Counted from the stretch's first letter, positions 29,476-39,396 are shown. The stretch is DNA of 49,106 nt from Clostridia bacterium (GCA_017516825.1 JAFXBC010000074.1:1-49106), one strand, 5' to 3'. The notes: generated by a model not told the origin, from the sequence alone. Made by a program: numbers and translations.

Positions 29476-30641
29476 TGTTTGATCCTACGACACGTTTGAA
29501 CCATACCGTCACGGAGATCAAGCCCTCGGGGATCCGCAAGTTCTTCGACCTTCTGGACGAGATGAAGGACGTGGTGGCCCTCACCGTGGGTCAGCCCGAC
29601 TTCGTCACCCCCTGGCATATCCGTGATGCAGGCATCCGCTCCCTGGAGGAGGGGCGTACTTACTATACCTCCAACAACGGACTTCTGGAGTTCCGTAAAG
29701 AAATTGCAAACTATCAGTCCCGTCGTTTCGGTTTGGAATACGATCCCGCTTCCGAGATCATCGTCACCGTGGGGGGCAGCGAGGCCATCGATCTTTCCCT
29801 CCGCGCCACCGTGAATCCGGGGGACGAGGTCATCGTTCCCGAGCCCTGCTTCGTTTGCTACGCACCCTTGGTGTCCATGGCAGGGGGGATTCCCGTGGCT
29901 TTGCCCCTCAAGTGGGAAAACAACTTCAAGCTCACCCCCGCAGAGCTGCGGAGTGCTTTGACGGAAAAGACCAAGGCCATCATCCTGGCCTTCCCCAACA
30001 ACCCCACGGGGGCCTGCCTCACCAAGGCAGAGCTGGAAGGGCTTGCAGAGGTGATCCGTGAAAGCGAAGCTCTGGTGATCTCCGACGAGATCTACGGGGA
30101 GCTGACCTACGATTATACGCATACCTCCATCGCATCTATTGACGGAATGCGGGAACGCACCGTGGTAGTAGGCGGCTTTTCCAAGGCATACGCCATGACG
30201 GGCTGGAGATTGGGCTACACCCTGGCCCCCGCTTACATCACCAAGCAGATGGCCAAGATCCACCAGTACGGCATCATGTGCGCCCCCACCACCAGCCAGT
30301 ACGCCGCCATCGAGGCGCTGAAGAACGGGGATGGGGACATCGAAATGATGAAGGCGGAATACCACGCCAGAAGAAACCTTATCGTCTCCCGTCTGCGGGA
30401 GCTGGGCATCGATTGCTTCATGCCCGAGGGTGCCTTCTACGTGTTCCCCTATATCGGTAAGTTCGGCCTTTCCTCCGACGAGTTCTGTGAGCGCTTGCTG
30501 TACGAAAAGCACGTTGCCATTGTCCCCGGCACCGCCTTCGGCGAGAGCGGAGAGGGCTTTGCAAGACTTTCCTACGCCTATTCCGTCCGCCACATTGAGC
30601 AGGCCATGGAGCGGCTGGGCGAGTTCGTCAAGACCTTATGA
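29475..30641 (+). CDS. PLP-dependent aminotransferase, class I/II
   Basis: A 388-residue fold-type I aminotransferase of the aspartate/aromatic (PatA-like) group. 'TVGQPDFVTPWHI' and 'YYTSNNGLLEFRKEIA' are the usual N-terminal signatures. 'NNPTGACL' gives the cofactor-contacting Asn and 'SDEIYGELTYD' the Asp and Tyr. 'GGFSKAYAMTGWRLGY' holds the Schiff-base Lys (FSK) and a cofactor-phosphate Arg. A C-terminal substrate-carboxylate Arg appears in 'FARLSYA'. The amino acid specificity cannot be read from sequence. Next to a histidinol-phosphatase-like gene it could act as a histidinol-phosphate aminotransferase, but the motifs look more like PatA. The stop overlaps the ispE ATG by four bases. 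Confidence 0.9.
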   Translation: MFDPTTRLNHTVTEIKPSGIRKFFDLLDEMKDVVALTVGQPDFVTPWHIRDAGIRSLEEGRTYYTSNNGLLEFRKEIANYQSRRFGLEYDPASEIIVTVGGSEAIDLSLRATVNPGDEVIVPEPCFVCYAPLVSMAGGIPVALPLKWENNFKLTPAELRSALTEKTKAIILAFPNNPTGACLTKAELEGLAEVIRESEALVISDEIYGELTYDYTHTSIASIDGMRERTVVVGGFSKAYAMTGWRLGYTLAPAYITKQMAKIHQYGIMCAPTTSQYAAIEALKNGDGDIEMMKAEYHARRNLIVSRLRELGIDCFMPEGAFYVFPYIGKFGLSSDEFCERLLYEKHVAIVPGTAFGESGEGFARLSYAYSVRHIEQAMERLGEFVKTL

Positions 30642-31429
30642 AGTGCAAGGCCTTTGCAAAGATCAACCTGACCCTTGCCATCACGGGGATCCGCGAGGAC
30701 GGCTACCACACCCTCCATACCGTGATGCAGCAGGTTTCTCTGCACGATGATCTGACGGTGGAGAAGGCAGACACCATCACCTTCACCTGTACTGACGAGA
30801 CCTTGGCAGGGGAGAAGAACCTCTGCGTCAAGGGGGCAAAAGCCTTTTTTGCCCGCACGGGGATCTCGGGCGGTGCCAACATCCACTTGGAAAAATCCCT
30901 CCCCATGGGGGCGGGTATGGGGGGCGGCAGTGCAGACTGCGCCGCCGTGCTTTGTGCCTTGAATAAGCTGTACGGCGATCCCCTTTCCGAGCCGGAGCTT
31001 CTCCCCCTGGGCGCCACCTTGGGGGCGGACGTTCCCTTTTGCATCAAGGGCGGGAAATGCCTTTGCACGGGCATCGGGGAGGTTCTGACGCCTCTGGATG
31101 GGGGAGACACCCTGTATCTGGTGGTCGCCAAGGGGAAGGAAGGCCTTTCCACTCCCGAGATGTACCGCCGTGCCGATGCCGCAAGGGAATCCCGGAGCAA
31201 CCCCGCCAGGGAAGGCTTCTACAACGATTTTGAGCCTGTGGCGGAGGCGGTTCTGCCGGAGATCTCCCATCTCAAAAACCGCTTGACGGAGCTGGGGGCC
31301 ACCTTTGCCATGATGACGGGGAGCGGAAGCGCCGTCTTCGGTATTTTTGAAACCGAAGAAGCCACCTTCCCCGCCGCGGAAGCCCTGCAAAACGAGGGCT
31401 TCTACGCCAACCCCTGCCATACTCTGTAA
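30638..31429 (+). CDS. ispE: 4-diphosphocytidyl-2-C-methyl-D-erythritol kinase
   Basis: GHMP-family kinase of the MEP pathway; phosphorylates CDP-ME with ATP. It has 263 residues. The N-terminal 'KAFAKINLTLAITGIREDGYHTL' is the family opening. The ATP-binding motif is PMGAGMGGGSADCAAVL, and a C-terminal 'MMTGSGSAVFG' forms the third GHMP motif. It overlaps the aminotransferase stop (ATGA), so it is translated from an operon of amino-acid-type genes rather than with dxr and ispG. In many Firmicutes ispE lies near purR or spoVG; here spoIIR follows after a gap of 63 bases. Confidence 0.95.
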   Translation: MKCKAFAKINLTLAITGIREDGYHTLHTVMQQVSLHDDLTVEKADTITFTCTDETLAGEKNLCVKGAKAFFARTGISGGANIHLEKSLPMGAGMGGGSADCAAVLCALNKLYGDPLSEPELLPLGATLGADVPFCIKGGKCLCTGIGEVLTPLDGGDTLYLVVAKGKEGLSTPEMYRRADAARESRSNPAREGFYNDFEPVAEAVLPEISHLKNRLTELGATFAMMTGSGSAVFGIFETEEATFPAAEALQNEGFYANPCHTL

Positions 31430-31492
31430 TTTTTGCATATTTTTTCCAAATCCTGTCCAAACTCCCTACATCAACAAAAAGGAGCTTGTGAC

Positions 31493-32095
31493 ATGAAATC
31501 TTTTTCCCTTATTCACCGTATACTTATCTCCCTTTGCGCCTCCGCCGTTTTGCTGTTTTGCCTGGATCTTGCCATCCCCGCAGGGGAGGGGGAGATCTAT
31601 AAGACCCTTATCCGCCTCCACGTGCTGGCAGAGTCCGACGGGGAGGAGGACCAGGCGGTGAAGCTGTTGGTGCGGGACGCCATCGTGAAAGAATGCGGAG
31701 ATCTTTTTGCGGAGACCTCCACCACCGAGGAAGCCCTTGCGGGGATAGAAGCCGCCGCCTCCCGCATGGAGGCCGTGGCCAACCGCGTGCTGGAGGAGCA
31801 GGGCGTTCCCTACACCGCCAAAGCCGTCTTCGGCAGGGAGCATTACCCCGCTTGTGAATACGACGGCGTCACCTTCCCTGCAGGGGAATACTATTCCCTA
31901 CGGATCCTTCTGGGAGAAGGGGAAGGGAAGAACTGGTGGTGCTGTTTGTTTCCTCCCCTTTGTATGAACGCCGCAGACGCGGAGGACAGCCTGGAGTCCG
32001 TGGGCATGGACCCCGCCTCCGGAAAGGTGTTCACCAAGAAGAAATACACCGTCAGATTTAAGCTTTTGGAGTGGTTCTCATGCTTTTTCGAGTGA
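31493..32095 (+). CDS. spoIIR: Stage II sporulation protein R
   Basis: A 200-residue exported signalling protein. In Bacillus it is made in the forespore and crosses to trigger SpoIIGA-mediated processing of pro-sigma-E in the mother cell. The start at 31493 is chosen from the AAGGAGC site and the N-terminal hydrophobic segment (about residues 8-30). Family signatures are 'LIRLHVLAESDGEEDQAVKLLVRDAIV' and 'NWWCCLFPPLC'. Its presence is good evidence of a spore-forming lineage, although it does not prove that the strain sporulates. The end overlaps the addB start by 16 bases. No sigma-F promoter was confidently located. Confidence 0.93.
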   Translation: MKSFSLIHRILISLCASAVLLFCLDLAIPAGEGEIYKTLIRLHVLAESDGEEDQAVKLLVRDAIVKECGDLFAETSTTEEALAGIEAAASRMEAVANRVLEEQGVPYTAKAVFGREHYPACEYDGVTFPAGEYYSLRILLGEGEGKNWWCCLFPPLCMNAADAEDSLESVGMDPASGKVFTKKKYTVRFKLLEWFSCFFE

Positions 32096-35000
32096 TCGGC
32101 CCCGCAGGAAGCGGGAAGACCAGCCGTCTTTACAACCAATTGGAGCAAGCCTTCCTTTCCGGGGAGGAGTGCGTCTGGATCTGCCCGGAACAGCAGACCT
32201 TGCAGTACGAGCGGGAGATCCTTGCCCGTCTGGGGGACGGCTGTAACCTCTCCGTGGAGATCTTGAATTTTGAACGTTTGCCCGAACGGATCGCCCGTGA
32301 ATACGGAGATCTTTCGGTGCTGTATCCCGACAAGGGCGCACTCTGCGCCCTTTTGTCTGTTTTGACCTTTGAAAACCGCAAAAGTCTGGTGGAGTATTCC
32401 CGCAGTGCGGAGGATCCCGACTTCACAAGCGGACTCTTGGGCTTGTTCGGCAAGCTCCGTTCCGAACGGATCACCCCCGAAAAATTGGTTCTTGAGATCG
32501 AAAAAGGGAGCTTTTCAGGGAAACGGCTGGAAAACAAGGTGAAGGATATCGCCTTGCTTTACCGCGCCTACGACGAATATTTTGACGACACCCGCCGCGA
32601 TATGCGGGATGCCCTCACGGTGCTGGCGGATTCCCTTTCAGAAAAGCCTTTCTTCCGAGGGAAGACGGTGTTCGTGGACGGCTACTACACCTTCACGGGG
32701 CAGGAATACGTGTTGCTTTCCGAGATCTTAAAGCAGGCTGGCGCGGTGTATTGCAGCTTTACCTACGACGGCCGCGAGGTCTTCAGAGGCAACGCTGACT
32801 GCGCGGGGAAGCTGGCGCGGTACGCCCGTGAGGTGGTAGACATCCCCGTGGGGGAATACAAGCGGAGCAGCTCCCGTGAGCTTCGCTTCCTGGAGCAATA
32901 CTTATGGTCTACCGAGACCCCGATCTACAACGGCACCCACGGAGACGTGGAGATCCTGACGGCGGAGCACGCCTTCGGAGAAGCGGAGGCGGTGGCCTCC
33001 AAGATCCTGTCCTTGGTGCGGAGCGGGATGCGTTACCGTGAGATCACCGTTCTTGCCCGCGGGGTGGAAAGCTACCGCGGCATTCTGGACACGGTGCTTG
33101 CGGGGAACGGCATTCCCTACTTCTTTTCGGAAAAGGCGGAGCTTTCCTCCCGTCCCCTGGCGGCCTTTTTGCTGGCCGCTTTGGAGCTGGTGGTGACGGA
33201 CTTCTCCCTGTCTTCCGTGCGGAAGTATCTGAAAAACAGTTATTGCCTCCTTTCTCCGGAGGAAAGCGACTTGCTTTTACGTTACGGGGAAAGCTGGACC
33301 ATGCGGGGGAAGGATTGGTACGGCGATGCCTCCTGGAACCGCAACCCCGACGGCTATTCCGACCGTCCCATGGACGAGGAGCAGACTGCCAACCTTGCCG
33401 CGGTGAACGCCGCCAGAGAGAAGGTTCTGCCCTGCTTTTTGGCACTGCGGCGGGATCTGAAGGGAAAGAACTTGACGGGGAAGGACTTCCTGACAGGACT
33501 TTACAACCATCTTTCCGCCGTGGGGGCGGAGGAGACCTTCGCCTTGAAGGTGGAGGAAACCGCCCTGCGGGGCGATCCCCAGGAGGCGGAACGGGAAGCC
33601 GGCCTTTGGAATCTGCTCATGGACGTCTTCGACCGTCTGAACGACCTGTGCGGGGAAAAGCCCATGACTCCCGGGCGGATGCTTTCCCTGCTAAAGCTTA
33701 CCTTTACACAATATACCCTGGGCGCCCTGCCCGTGATGGAGGACGCCGTCACCGTGGGTGATGCTGCCTTGCTCCGCCCGGAAAACGCAAGGGCCGTGAT
33801 CATCATGGGCTGTAACGACGGGGTGTTCCCCGCCACCATCGGCAAAGACCCCCTCTTCGACGACGAGGAGGCAGGGATCCTGGAGACGGCGGAGATCCCC
33901 GTGGTGGAGGGCAAGACCTCCCGCATGAACGCAGAGCGTTTCTATTTTTACAGCGCCGTCTGTTCTCCCTCGGAGAAGCTGATCTTTACCTATCCCCTGG
34001 GCACCTGGAGCGGGGAGGAATTGCGCCCCTCCGCCGCCTTGGAGCGGGTGAAGATGCTGTTGCCCCATGTAAAGCCCTTGCTGTATACGGGCAAGGGAGC
34101 GCAGGGCTTGTTCTCTCCCCAAAACGCCGCCTCCATGTTCTTCACCCTCCCCGAGGGAGGTCAGCGAGAAGAGCTGCGCCATCTTTTGGCAGAGCAGGGG
34201 ATCACCCTCCCCGAGGCCCGTATGCCCATGACAATGCGGGAGGCGAAGATTTCCTACCGGGGGAATTCCCTGCGCCTTTCCCCCAGCAAGATCGAGCTGT
34301 ACCGCGGCTGTCCCTTCTCCTATTTCGGCAACGCGGTGATGAAGCTGAAGGAAAAGAAGACCAACCGCTTTGCAGGACGGGAAAGCGGAAGCTTTTTGCA
34401 CGCCGTTTTAGAGCGTTTTTTGTGTGCCCATACGGCGGAAGGGAAGTTCATCCCCCCCGAAAGTGAGGAAGCTTTGCGGAAGGAAGCCGACGGCTACGTG
34501 GAGGATTACCTCACCAAAGTGACGGGAGGCACGGACGACAAGAGCAAGCGCTTCTTGCACACCTGTGAGAACTTAAAAAAGACTTTGTATCTCCTGCTTT
34601 CCAACCTATCGGGAGAGCTTTCTCAGTCAGACTTTATTCCCGCAGGGTTTGAAGTCTCCATGGGGATGCAGGACAGCAAGCTCCCCGCCGTGGAATACCT
34701 TACCCCCGAGGGGAAGCGTGTGTACCTCATCGGCTCCATTGACCGCGTGGATACCTACGAAAAGGACGGGGTGACCTACGTCCGCGTGGTGGACTACAAG
34801 AGCTACGCCAAGGAGCTCCACATGGAAAGCGTGGAGGACTACGGCCTGGATCAGCAGATGCTGCTCTACCTCTTTGCCTATTGCCGTCTGAATGCCAAGG
34901 ACGGCGAGATCTTCATGCCCGCGGGGGTGCTGTATAACCCCGTTCGTCTCACCTTTGCCCAGGAAACGGGGGGCGAAACGGAGGAGGAATTGCAGTCCGA

Positions 35001-35334
35001 CCGAGAGAAAAAGCTTTGCCGCACGGGCATCCTGCTGGACGACCCGGAGATCATCCATGCCATGGATCGATCCGGGAGCGGAAAATACCTCCCGGTGAAG
35101 TTCGACAAGGAGGGTGCCTTGAAAAAGAGCAAGAACCTCCTGCCCGCCGAGGAATTTGAACGTCTGAACCGCCTGGTGGAGACCCAGCTCATCCGCCTGG
35201 GCGAGGATATTTTTGCAGGGGAGATGGATATCCGCCCTCTGAAGCTGGGGAACTATCACGACGCCTGCCAGTATTGCAAACTGCAATCCGCTTGCCGCTA
35301 TAATGGGGAAGGAGGGACGGAATATGAGTCCTAA
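32080..35334 (+). CDS. addB: ATP-dependent helicase/nuclease subunit B
   Basis: Partner of AddA in the AddAB complex, which resects double-strand breaks and loads RecA. It has 1084 residues from ATG 32080, where GGAG stands 8 bases upstream; a GTG three codons earlier is the alternative. The N-terminal Walker A is GPAGSGKT (7-14). The nuclease domain carries 'YRGCPFSYFG' and, at the C-terminus, 'CQYCKLQSAC', the four cysteines expected for the AddB 4Fe-4S cluster. The nuclease motif 'RVVDYKSYAKEL' lies before them. It overlaps spoIIR at its start and addA at its end, indicating one transcript. Confidence 0.93.
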   Translation: MLFRVIGPAGSGKTSRLYNQLEQAFLSGEECVWICPEQQTLQYEREILARLGDGCNLSVEILNFERLPERIAREYGDLSVLYPDKGALCALLSVLTFENRKSLVEYSRSAEDPDFTSGLLGLFGKLRSERITPEKLVLEIEKGSFSGKRLENKVKDIALLYRAYDEYFDDTRRDMRDALTVLADSLSEKPFFRGKTVFVDGYYTFTGQEYVLLSEILKQAGAVYCSFTYDGREVFRGNADCAGKLARYAREVVDIPVGEYKRSSSRELRFLEQYLWSTETPIYNGTHGDVEILTAEHAFGEAEAVASKILSLVRSGMRYREITVLARGVESYRGILDTVLAGNGIPYFFSEKAELSSRPLAAFLLAALELVVTDFSLSSVRKYLKNSYCLLSPEESDLLLRYGESWTMRGKDWYGDASWNRNPDGYSDRPMDEEQTANLAAVNAAREKVLPCFLALRRDLKGKNLTGKDFLTGLYNHLSAVGAEETFALKVEETALRGDPQEAEREAGLWNLLMDVFDRLNDLCGEKPMTPGRMLSLLKLTFTQYTLGALPVMEDAVTVGDAALLRPENARAVIIMGCNDGVFPATIGKDPLFDDEEAGILETAEIPVVEGKTSRMNAERFYFYSAVCSPSEKLIFTYPLGTWSGEELRPSAALERVKMLLPHVKPLLYTGKGAQGLFSPQNAASMFFTLPEGGQREELRHLLAEQGITLPEARMPMTMREAKISYRGNSLRLSPSKIELYRGCPFSYFGNAVMKLKEKKTNRFAGRESGSFLHAVLERFLCAHTAEGKFIPPESEEALRKEADGYVEDYLTKVTGGTDDKSKRFLHTCENLKKTLYLLLSNLSGELSQSDFIPAGFEVSMGMQDSKLPAVEYLTPEGKRVYLIGSIDRVDTYEKDGVTYVRVVDYKSYAKELHMESVEDYGLDQQMLLYLFAYCRLNAKDGEIFMPAGVLYNPVRLTFAQETGGETEEELQSDREKKLCRTGILLDDPEIIHAMDRSGSGKYLPVKFDKEGALKKSKNLLPAEEFERLNRLVETQLIRLGEDIFAGEMDIRPLKLGNYHDACQYCKLQSACRYNGEGGTEYES

Positions 35335-38300
35335 ATGGACGGCCTCACAGCAAAAGGCCCTGGATACCCGAGGCACCAATCTGCTGGTCTCCGCAGGTGC
35401 GGGGAGCGGCAAGACCACCGTCCTCACCCATCGTATCTTACAGCGGATCAAAAACGGGGATTCCGTCACGGATTTCTTGGTGGTGACCTTCACCAAGGCC
35501 TCTGCGGGGGATCTGAAGCGGAAGCTTTATGAGGAGATCACCAAGCTTTCCCTTGCCGAGCCGGATAACAAGCACTACCGCACCCAGACCTACGAGCTTT
35601 CCGGCGCCCACATCTCCACCATCCATTCCTATTGCCTGGAGATCGTGCGGGCCAACTTCCAGACCCTGGGCCTTTCCCCCAAGCTCCGCATGGCGGACGA
35701 CAGAGAGACGGGGATGATCGCCACCGAGGTGATGGAGCTGGTGACGGATGCCTTCTACGAATCCGGGTCTCCCGCCTTCCATCTTCTGGCGGACACCTTC
35801 TCCGGCACCAAGGACGACGCCCCCCTCACCGAGACCATGCTGAAGCTGTACGGCGACCTGCGGGCCTACACCGATTATTTCGGCTGGCTCAGGGAAAAGC
35901 AAAAGGACATGACCGACTCCGCTACCCTTTTGAAAAACGGGGCTGACCTGTTCGAGACCCCCTGGGGACAAGAGATCCGCGCCCGTCTGCGAGAGTGGTT
36001 TTCGGAGATACGGGATGCGGCCTTGGAGCTACACGAATACGCCCTGGCCCACACGGAGGATCCCAATCCTCTTTTGACGGCACAGCTTTGGGAGACCCAT
36101 ACCCAAGCCCTGTACGATGCCGCGGGGGAAAGCTACGGCGCCTTCCTTGCCGCCGCAAGGATGCTGGGAGAGACCGCCTTCCCGCGGATGACCTTCACCA
36201 AGAAAACGGATCCTATCGCCAAGGACTATATCGCCGCAGAGCGTACCAGGATCAAAAAGGAAACGGAACGGATCCTTTCCGTCTTTGCCGTATACAAGGA
36301 AGCGGAGCTTGCCCGCCAGTACCAAAAAATGGGGGAGATCCTTGCCGCCGTGGAACTGTTCCTCACCCGCTTCGAGGAGCTTTACGACACCGCCAAGCGG
36401 GAAAAAGGGATCCTGGATTTCTCCGACGCGGAGCATTTTCTTTTGGAGCTTCTGGAGCAGGACGGCAAGCCCACCCCCCTCTGCCTGGATATGCAAAGCC
36501 GTATCAAGGAGATCTACATCGACGAATACCAGGACGTTTCCCCCCTCCAGGACAGACTGTTCACCCTGCTTTCCAAGGGGAACAACCGCTTTATGGTAGG
36601 GGACGTGAAGCAGTCCATCTATCGCTTCCGCAACGCCTACCCGGACATCTTCCTGGGCTATAAGGACGCCTACGGGGATGAAAAGGGCGAGAAGGAAGCA
36701 GGCACCCGTATTTTTCTGCGGGAGAACTTCCGAAGCGGACAGGGCGTCATCGACTTCACCAATCTGCTGTTCGCTCAGATCACCGCCGACACCCCCTACC
36801 AAAAGGAATACAAGGGGGAGGAGCTGATCTTCCAAAAACCCACCAACGCCCCCAAAAAGCCTGTCACCGTGGCGGTAGCCGTCAGCGAGGAGCGTGCCAA
36901 GGGGAAGGCGGTGGAGCAGGAGGCGGCCTACGTGGCGGAGGAGATCCTGCGCCTTGTGGAAAACGGCACCCGTGAGACGGCGGAGGGGGAAGCACCCCTG
37001 CGCTATCGGGATATCGCCATCCTGTTCCGCACTCTGAAGGATAAGACTGCCCCTTACGAAAAGGCCTTGAAGGAGCGGGGGATTCCCTACACTATCACAA
37101 CACCCCAGAGGTTCTTCGACAGAGGGGAGATCCGCCTGCTGGTGGCCCTGCTGAAGGCTCTGGACGACCCCACCGACGATATCTCTCTGTTCGCTTCCCT
37201 GCGGAGTCCCGTGCTGGGCTTTACCGACGGGGAGCTGTACGCCATCCGCTTGGAAAGCACCCGGGGGAGTCTGTTCTCCGCCCTGCAAAAGGCGGGGGAG
37301 CAGGCAAGCCCTCTGGGTGAAAAATGCAAAAACGCCCTTGCCTTCCTTGCCCACGGGCGGGAGACGGCGGAGGGAAAGGCCTGCCACAGCTTTTTATGGG
37401 AGCTTTACACCGAAAGCGGGCTGTTGCACACCTGTACCCGCTCGGAAAAAAGCGGGTTGCTCATGTTGTACGAATACGCAAGAGACTTCGAAAACACGGG
37501 GTACAAGGGACTTTCCGGCTTCATCTCCTACCTCCGCGCAGCAGAGGAAAAGGGCGTGGAGCTTCCCGCCTCCCTTGAAACCGGAGACAAGGACTGCGTC
37601 ACCCTCACCACCATCCACAAATCCAAGGGCTTGGAATACCCTGTGGTGTTCTTAAGCGGTGCGGGGCAATTGCTGTTCCCTCCCATTCCAAAGTCCTACA
37701 TTCTGTTGCGGGAAAAGGGATTGTTCTTCAAGCTGAGAGATTACGACCGACTCACCGTCACCAACCCTCTGCCCAACCTGTACGCAGGGCTTCTGGAGCG
37801 GGATGCGGAATTGGGGGAGGAGCTTCGCAAGCTGTACGTGGCCTGCACCCGTGCCAAGGAAAAGCTGTATATCACCGGTGCGGTTTCCCTTTCCTCCTAC
37901 GAGAAGGAGGGCTTCCACCGCTTAGCTCCCACCTGCATGATGGATCTGGTACTGTACGCCGTGAAGACGGCAGGAACCGGGGATTGCTTTGAGCTGATGG
38001 AGATCTCTCCCGAGGAATCCTCCTTCCACACCGCCCGGGTCAAAAAAGCCGAGGCAGAGGAGGAGATCTTCCTCACCGAGGAAGTCAAGGCGGCCATCCG
38101 CTTCCGCTATCCCCATAGAAAGCAGGAGCTTCCTGCCAAGGTTTCCGTGTCCTACCTGAAGGAGACCGTCACGGGAACGGAACGGGAATACACCGCCGCA
38201 AGGCTTACGCGCCCCCCAAAATTCCTAAGCCTTGGGAACAACACCGATTTTGCCAAGCAAGGCACGGCCAACCATACCTTCCTGCAGTTTTGCGATTTCC

Positions 38301-38767
38301 AACGCCTGGAGCGGGAAGGACTTGAAAAGGAAAAGGAACGTCTGCTGAGCACCCGCATGATGGACGGAGAACAGATCTCCCTGCTGGACGACGTGGGACT
38401 TTCCCTATTCTTCAAAAGTGACCTTTACCGCCGTATGCGGGCGGGACGGGAGCTGAAGCGGGAGATGCGCTTCTCCGTGCAGATGGAGGCCTCCGCTCTG
38501 CAGGAGGGCGGGGAAGGCACTTTGCTGTTGCAGGGTGTGATCGACTGCTTCTTCACCGATGAAAACGGAGATCTGGTGATCGTGGACTACAAGACCGACC
38601 GTGTCCGCGACCCCAAAGAATTGCTGGAACGGCATAGCAAGCAGCTGGAGCTTTACGCCATAGCCGTGGAAAAAATCACGGGAAAACCCGTGGCGAAAAC
38701 CTGTATCTGGTCCTTTTTCATGAACAAAGAGGTGGTTTTCGATAGGAAATGCACAAAAACCCATTGA
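35324..38767 (+). CDS. addA: ATP-dependent helicase/nuclease subunit A
   Basis: UvrD-type motor and nuclease subunit of AddAB. It has 1147 residues. The start at 35324 follows a GGAGGG site and lies 11 bases inside addB. Helicase motifs are AGAGSGKT (Walker A, 24-31), 'IYIDEYQDVSPLQ' (Walker B region), 'VGDVKQSIYRFRNA', 'TTIHKSKGLEYPVVFL' and 'YVACTRAKEKLYI'. The C-terminal nuclease domain has 'GVIDCFFTDENGDLVIVDYKTD' with the Asp and Lys of the PD-(D/E)XK site. No full terminator is obvious after it; the next gene's promoter overlaps its last codons. Confidence 0.96.
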   Translation: MSPKWTASQQKALDTRGTNLLVSAGAGSGKTTVLTHRILQRIKNGDSVTDFLVVTFTKASAGDLKRKLYEEITKLSLAEPDNKHYRTQTYELSGAHISTIHSYCLEIVRANFQTLGLSPKLRMADDRETGMIATEVMELVTDAFYESGSPAFHLLADTFSGTKDDAPLTETMLKLYGDLRAYTDYFGWLREKQKDMTDSATLLKNGADLFETPWGQEIRARLREWFSEIRDAALELHEYALAHTEDPNPLLTAQLWETHTQALYDAAGESYGAFLAAARMLGETAFPRMTFTKKTDPIAKDYIAAERTRIKKETERILSVFAVYKEAELARQYQKMGEILAAVELFLTRFEELYDTAKREKGILDFSDAEHFLLELLEQDGKPTPLCLDMQSRIKEIYIDEYQDVSPLQDRLFTLLSKGNNRFMVGDVKQSIYRFRNAYPDIFLGYKDAYGDEKGEKEAGTRIFLRENFRSGQGVIDFTNLLFAQITADTPYQKEYKGEELIFQKPTNAPKKPVTVAVAVSEERAKGKAVEQEAAYVAEEILRLVENGTRETAEGEAPLRYRDIAILFRTLKDKTAPYEKALKERGIPYTITTPQRFFDRGEIRLLVALLKALDDPTDDISLFASLRSPVLGFTDGELYAIRLESTRGSLFSALQKAGEQASPLGEKCKNALAFLAHGRETAEGKACHSFLWELYTESGLLHTCTRSEKSGLLMLYEYARDFENTGYKGLSGFISYLRAAEEKGVELPASLETGDKDCVTLTTIHKSKGLEYPVVFLSGAGQLLFPPIPKSYILLREKGLFFKLRDYDRLTVTNPLPNLYAGLLERDAELGEELRKLYVACTRAKEKLYITGAVSLSSYEKEGFHRLAPTCMMDLVLYAVKTAGTGDCFELMEISPEESSFHTARVKKAEAEEEIFLTEEVKAAIRFRYPHRKQELPAKVSVSYLKETVTGTEREYTAARLTRPPKFLSLGNNTDFAKQGTANHTFLQFCDFQRLEREGLEKEKERLLSTRMMDGEQISLLDDVGLSLFFKSDLYRRMRAGRELKREMRFSVQMEASALQEGGEGTLLLQGVIDCFFTDENGDLVIVDYKTDRVRDPKELLERHSKQLELYAIAVEKITGKPVAKTCIWSFFMNKEVVFDRKCTKTH

Positions 38768-38792
38768 CAAATGAACAAAATATGTGTATACT
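38764..38792 (+). promoter_or_regulatory. Promoter of the first acidic lipoprotein gene
   Basis: TTGACA (38764-38769), a 17-base spacer and TATACT (38787-38792). The -35 overlaps the stop codon of addA. The start codon follows at 38831 after an AAAGGAG site. Confidence 0.8.
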
Positions 38793-38830
38793 GTGAACAG
38801 CAAATAAAAATATGCAAAGGAGTTTTTGTT

Positions 38831-39346
38831 ATGAAGAAACTTATTTCCCTGATGTTGGTTCTGGTTATGTGCACCCTGGCACTCACCTCCTGCGGCGGCG
38901 CAAACGGCTCTCCCGAGGCAGTCGTTGAAGCAATGATGAAGGTCATGACTGATTTCGACGTTAGCGGTGTGAAGGATCTGCTCCCCGACGAAGCTTGGGA
39001 AAAGATGTACAAGGAACTGGACGTTGACGAAGACGAATTCTGGGAAGACATGGAAGAGACCTTCGAGGAAGCAAAGGAAGAGATTGAAGATGCCGACGGC
39101 TACAAGGTCGAGTATAAGATCGGCGACGTAGAGGAGCTGGATGACGACGAGGTTGAGGAGCTCAACGAAGAGCTGGAGGACCTGCTGGATGACGACATCG
39201 ACGCAGCAGCCATCGTTACCGTTGAAACCACCATCACCATCGAGTTCGAGGGCGAAGAGATGGAAATGGACGAGGACGTAGAGTACACCGTCATTAAGTA
39301 CGACGGCAAGTGGTACATTCATCCCGAAGACATGGATCTGTTCTGA
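38831..39346 (+). CDS. Acidic lipoprotein, duplicated family (single-module copy)
   Basis: A 171-residue lipoprotein. The start at 38831 follows AAAGGAG and gives MKKLISLMLVLVM with lipobox LTSC (Cys21). The mature protein is strongly acidic (long Asp/Glu runs between about residues 60 and 125) and ends in beta strands around 'YTVIKYDGKWYIHPED'. This shape recalls small NTF2-like or DUF4878-like lipoproteins, but the family is not firmly recognised. It closely matches the C-terminal module of the next gene, at protein level and at DNA level near the 3' end, and shares an identical 50-base tail with it. It is transcribed alone from a strong promoter and has its own terminator, so it may be an abundant surface protein. 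Confidence 0.8.
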   Translation: MKKLISLMLVLVMCTLALTSCGGANGSPEAVVEAMMKVMTDFDVSGVKDLLPDEAWEKMYKELDVDEDEFWEDMEETFEEAKEEIEDADGYKVEYKIGDVEELDDDEVEELNEELEDLLDDDIDAAAIVTVETTITIEFEGEEMEMDEDVEYTVIKYDGKWYIHPEDMDLF

Positions 39347-39363
39347 TCCGATTCACAGCCATC

Positions 39364-39393
39364 AAAAAGGACTGCATTCCGCAGTCCTTTTTT
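39364..39393 (+). terminator. Terminator of the first acidic lipoprotein gene
   Basis: AAAAAGGACTGC / GCAGTCCTTTTTT with an ATTCC loop. The 50 bases from the stop codon through this hairpin (39344-39393) are identical to 40431-40480. Confidence 0.9.
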
Positions 39394-39396
39394 CTG

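Noticed and set aside
28181..30641. Naming the PHP gene hisK/hisJ and the aminotransferase hisC
   Set aside because: No other histidine genes are present, and the aminotransferase motifs fit the PatA/aspartate group better than HisC.
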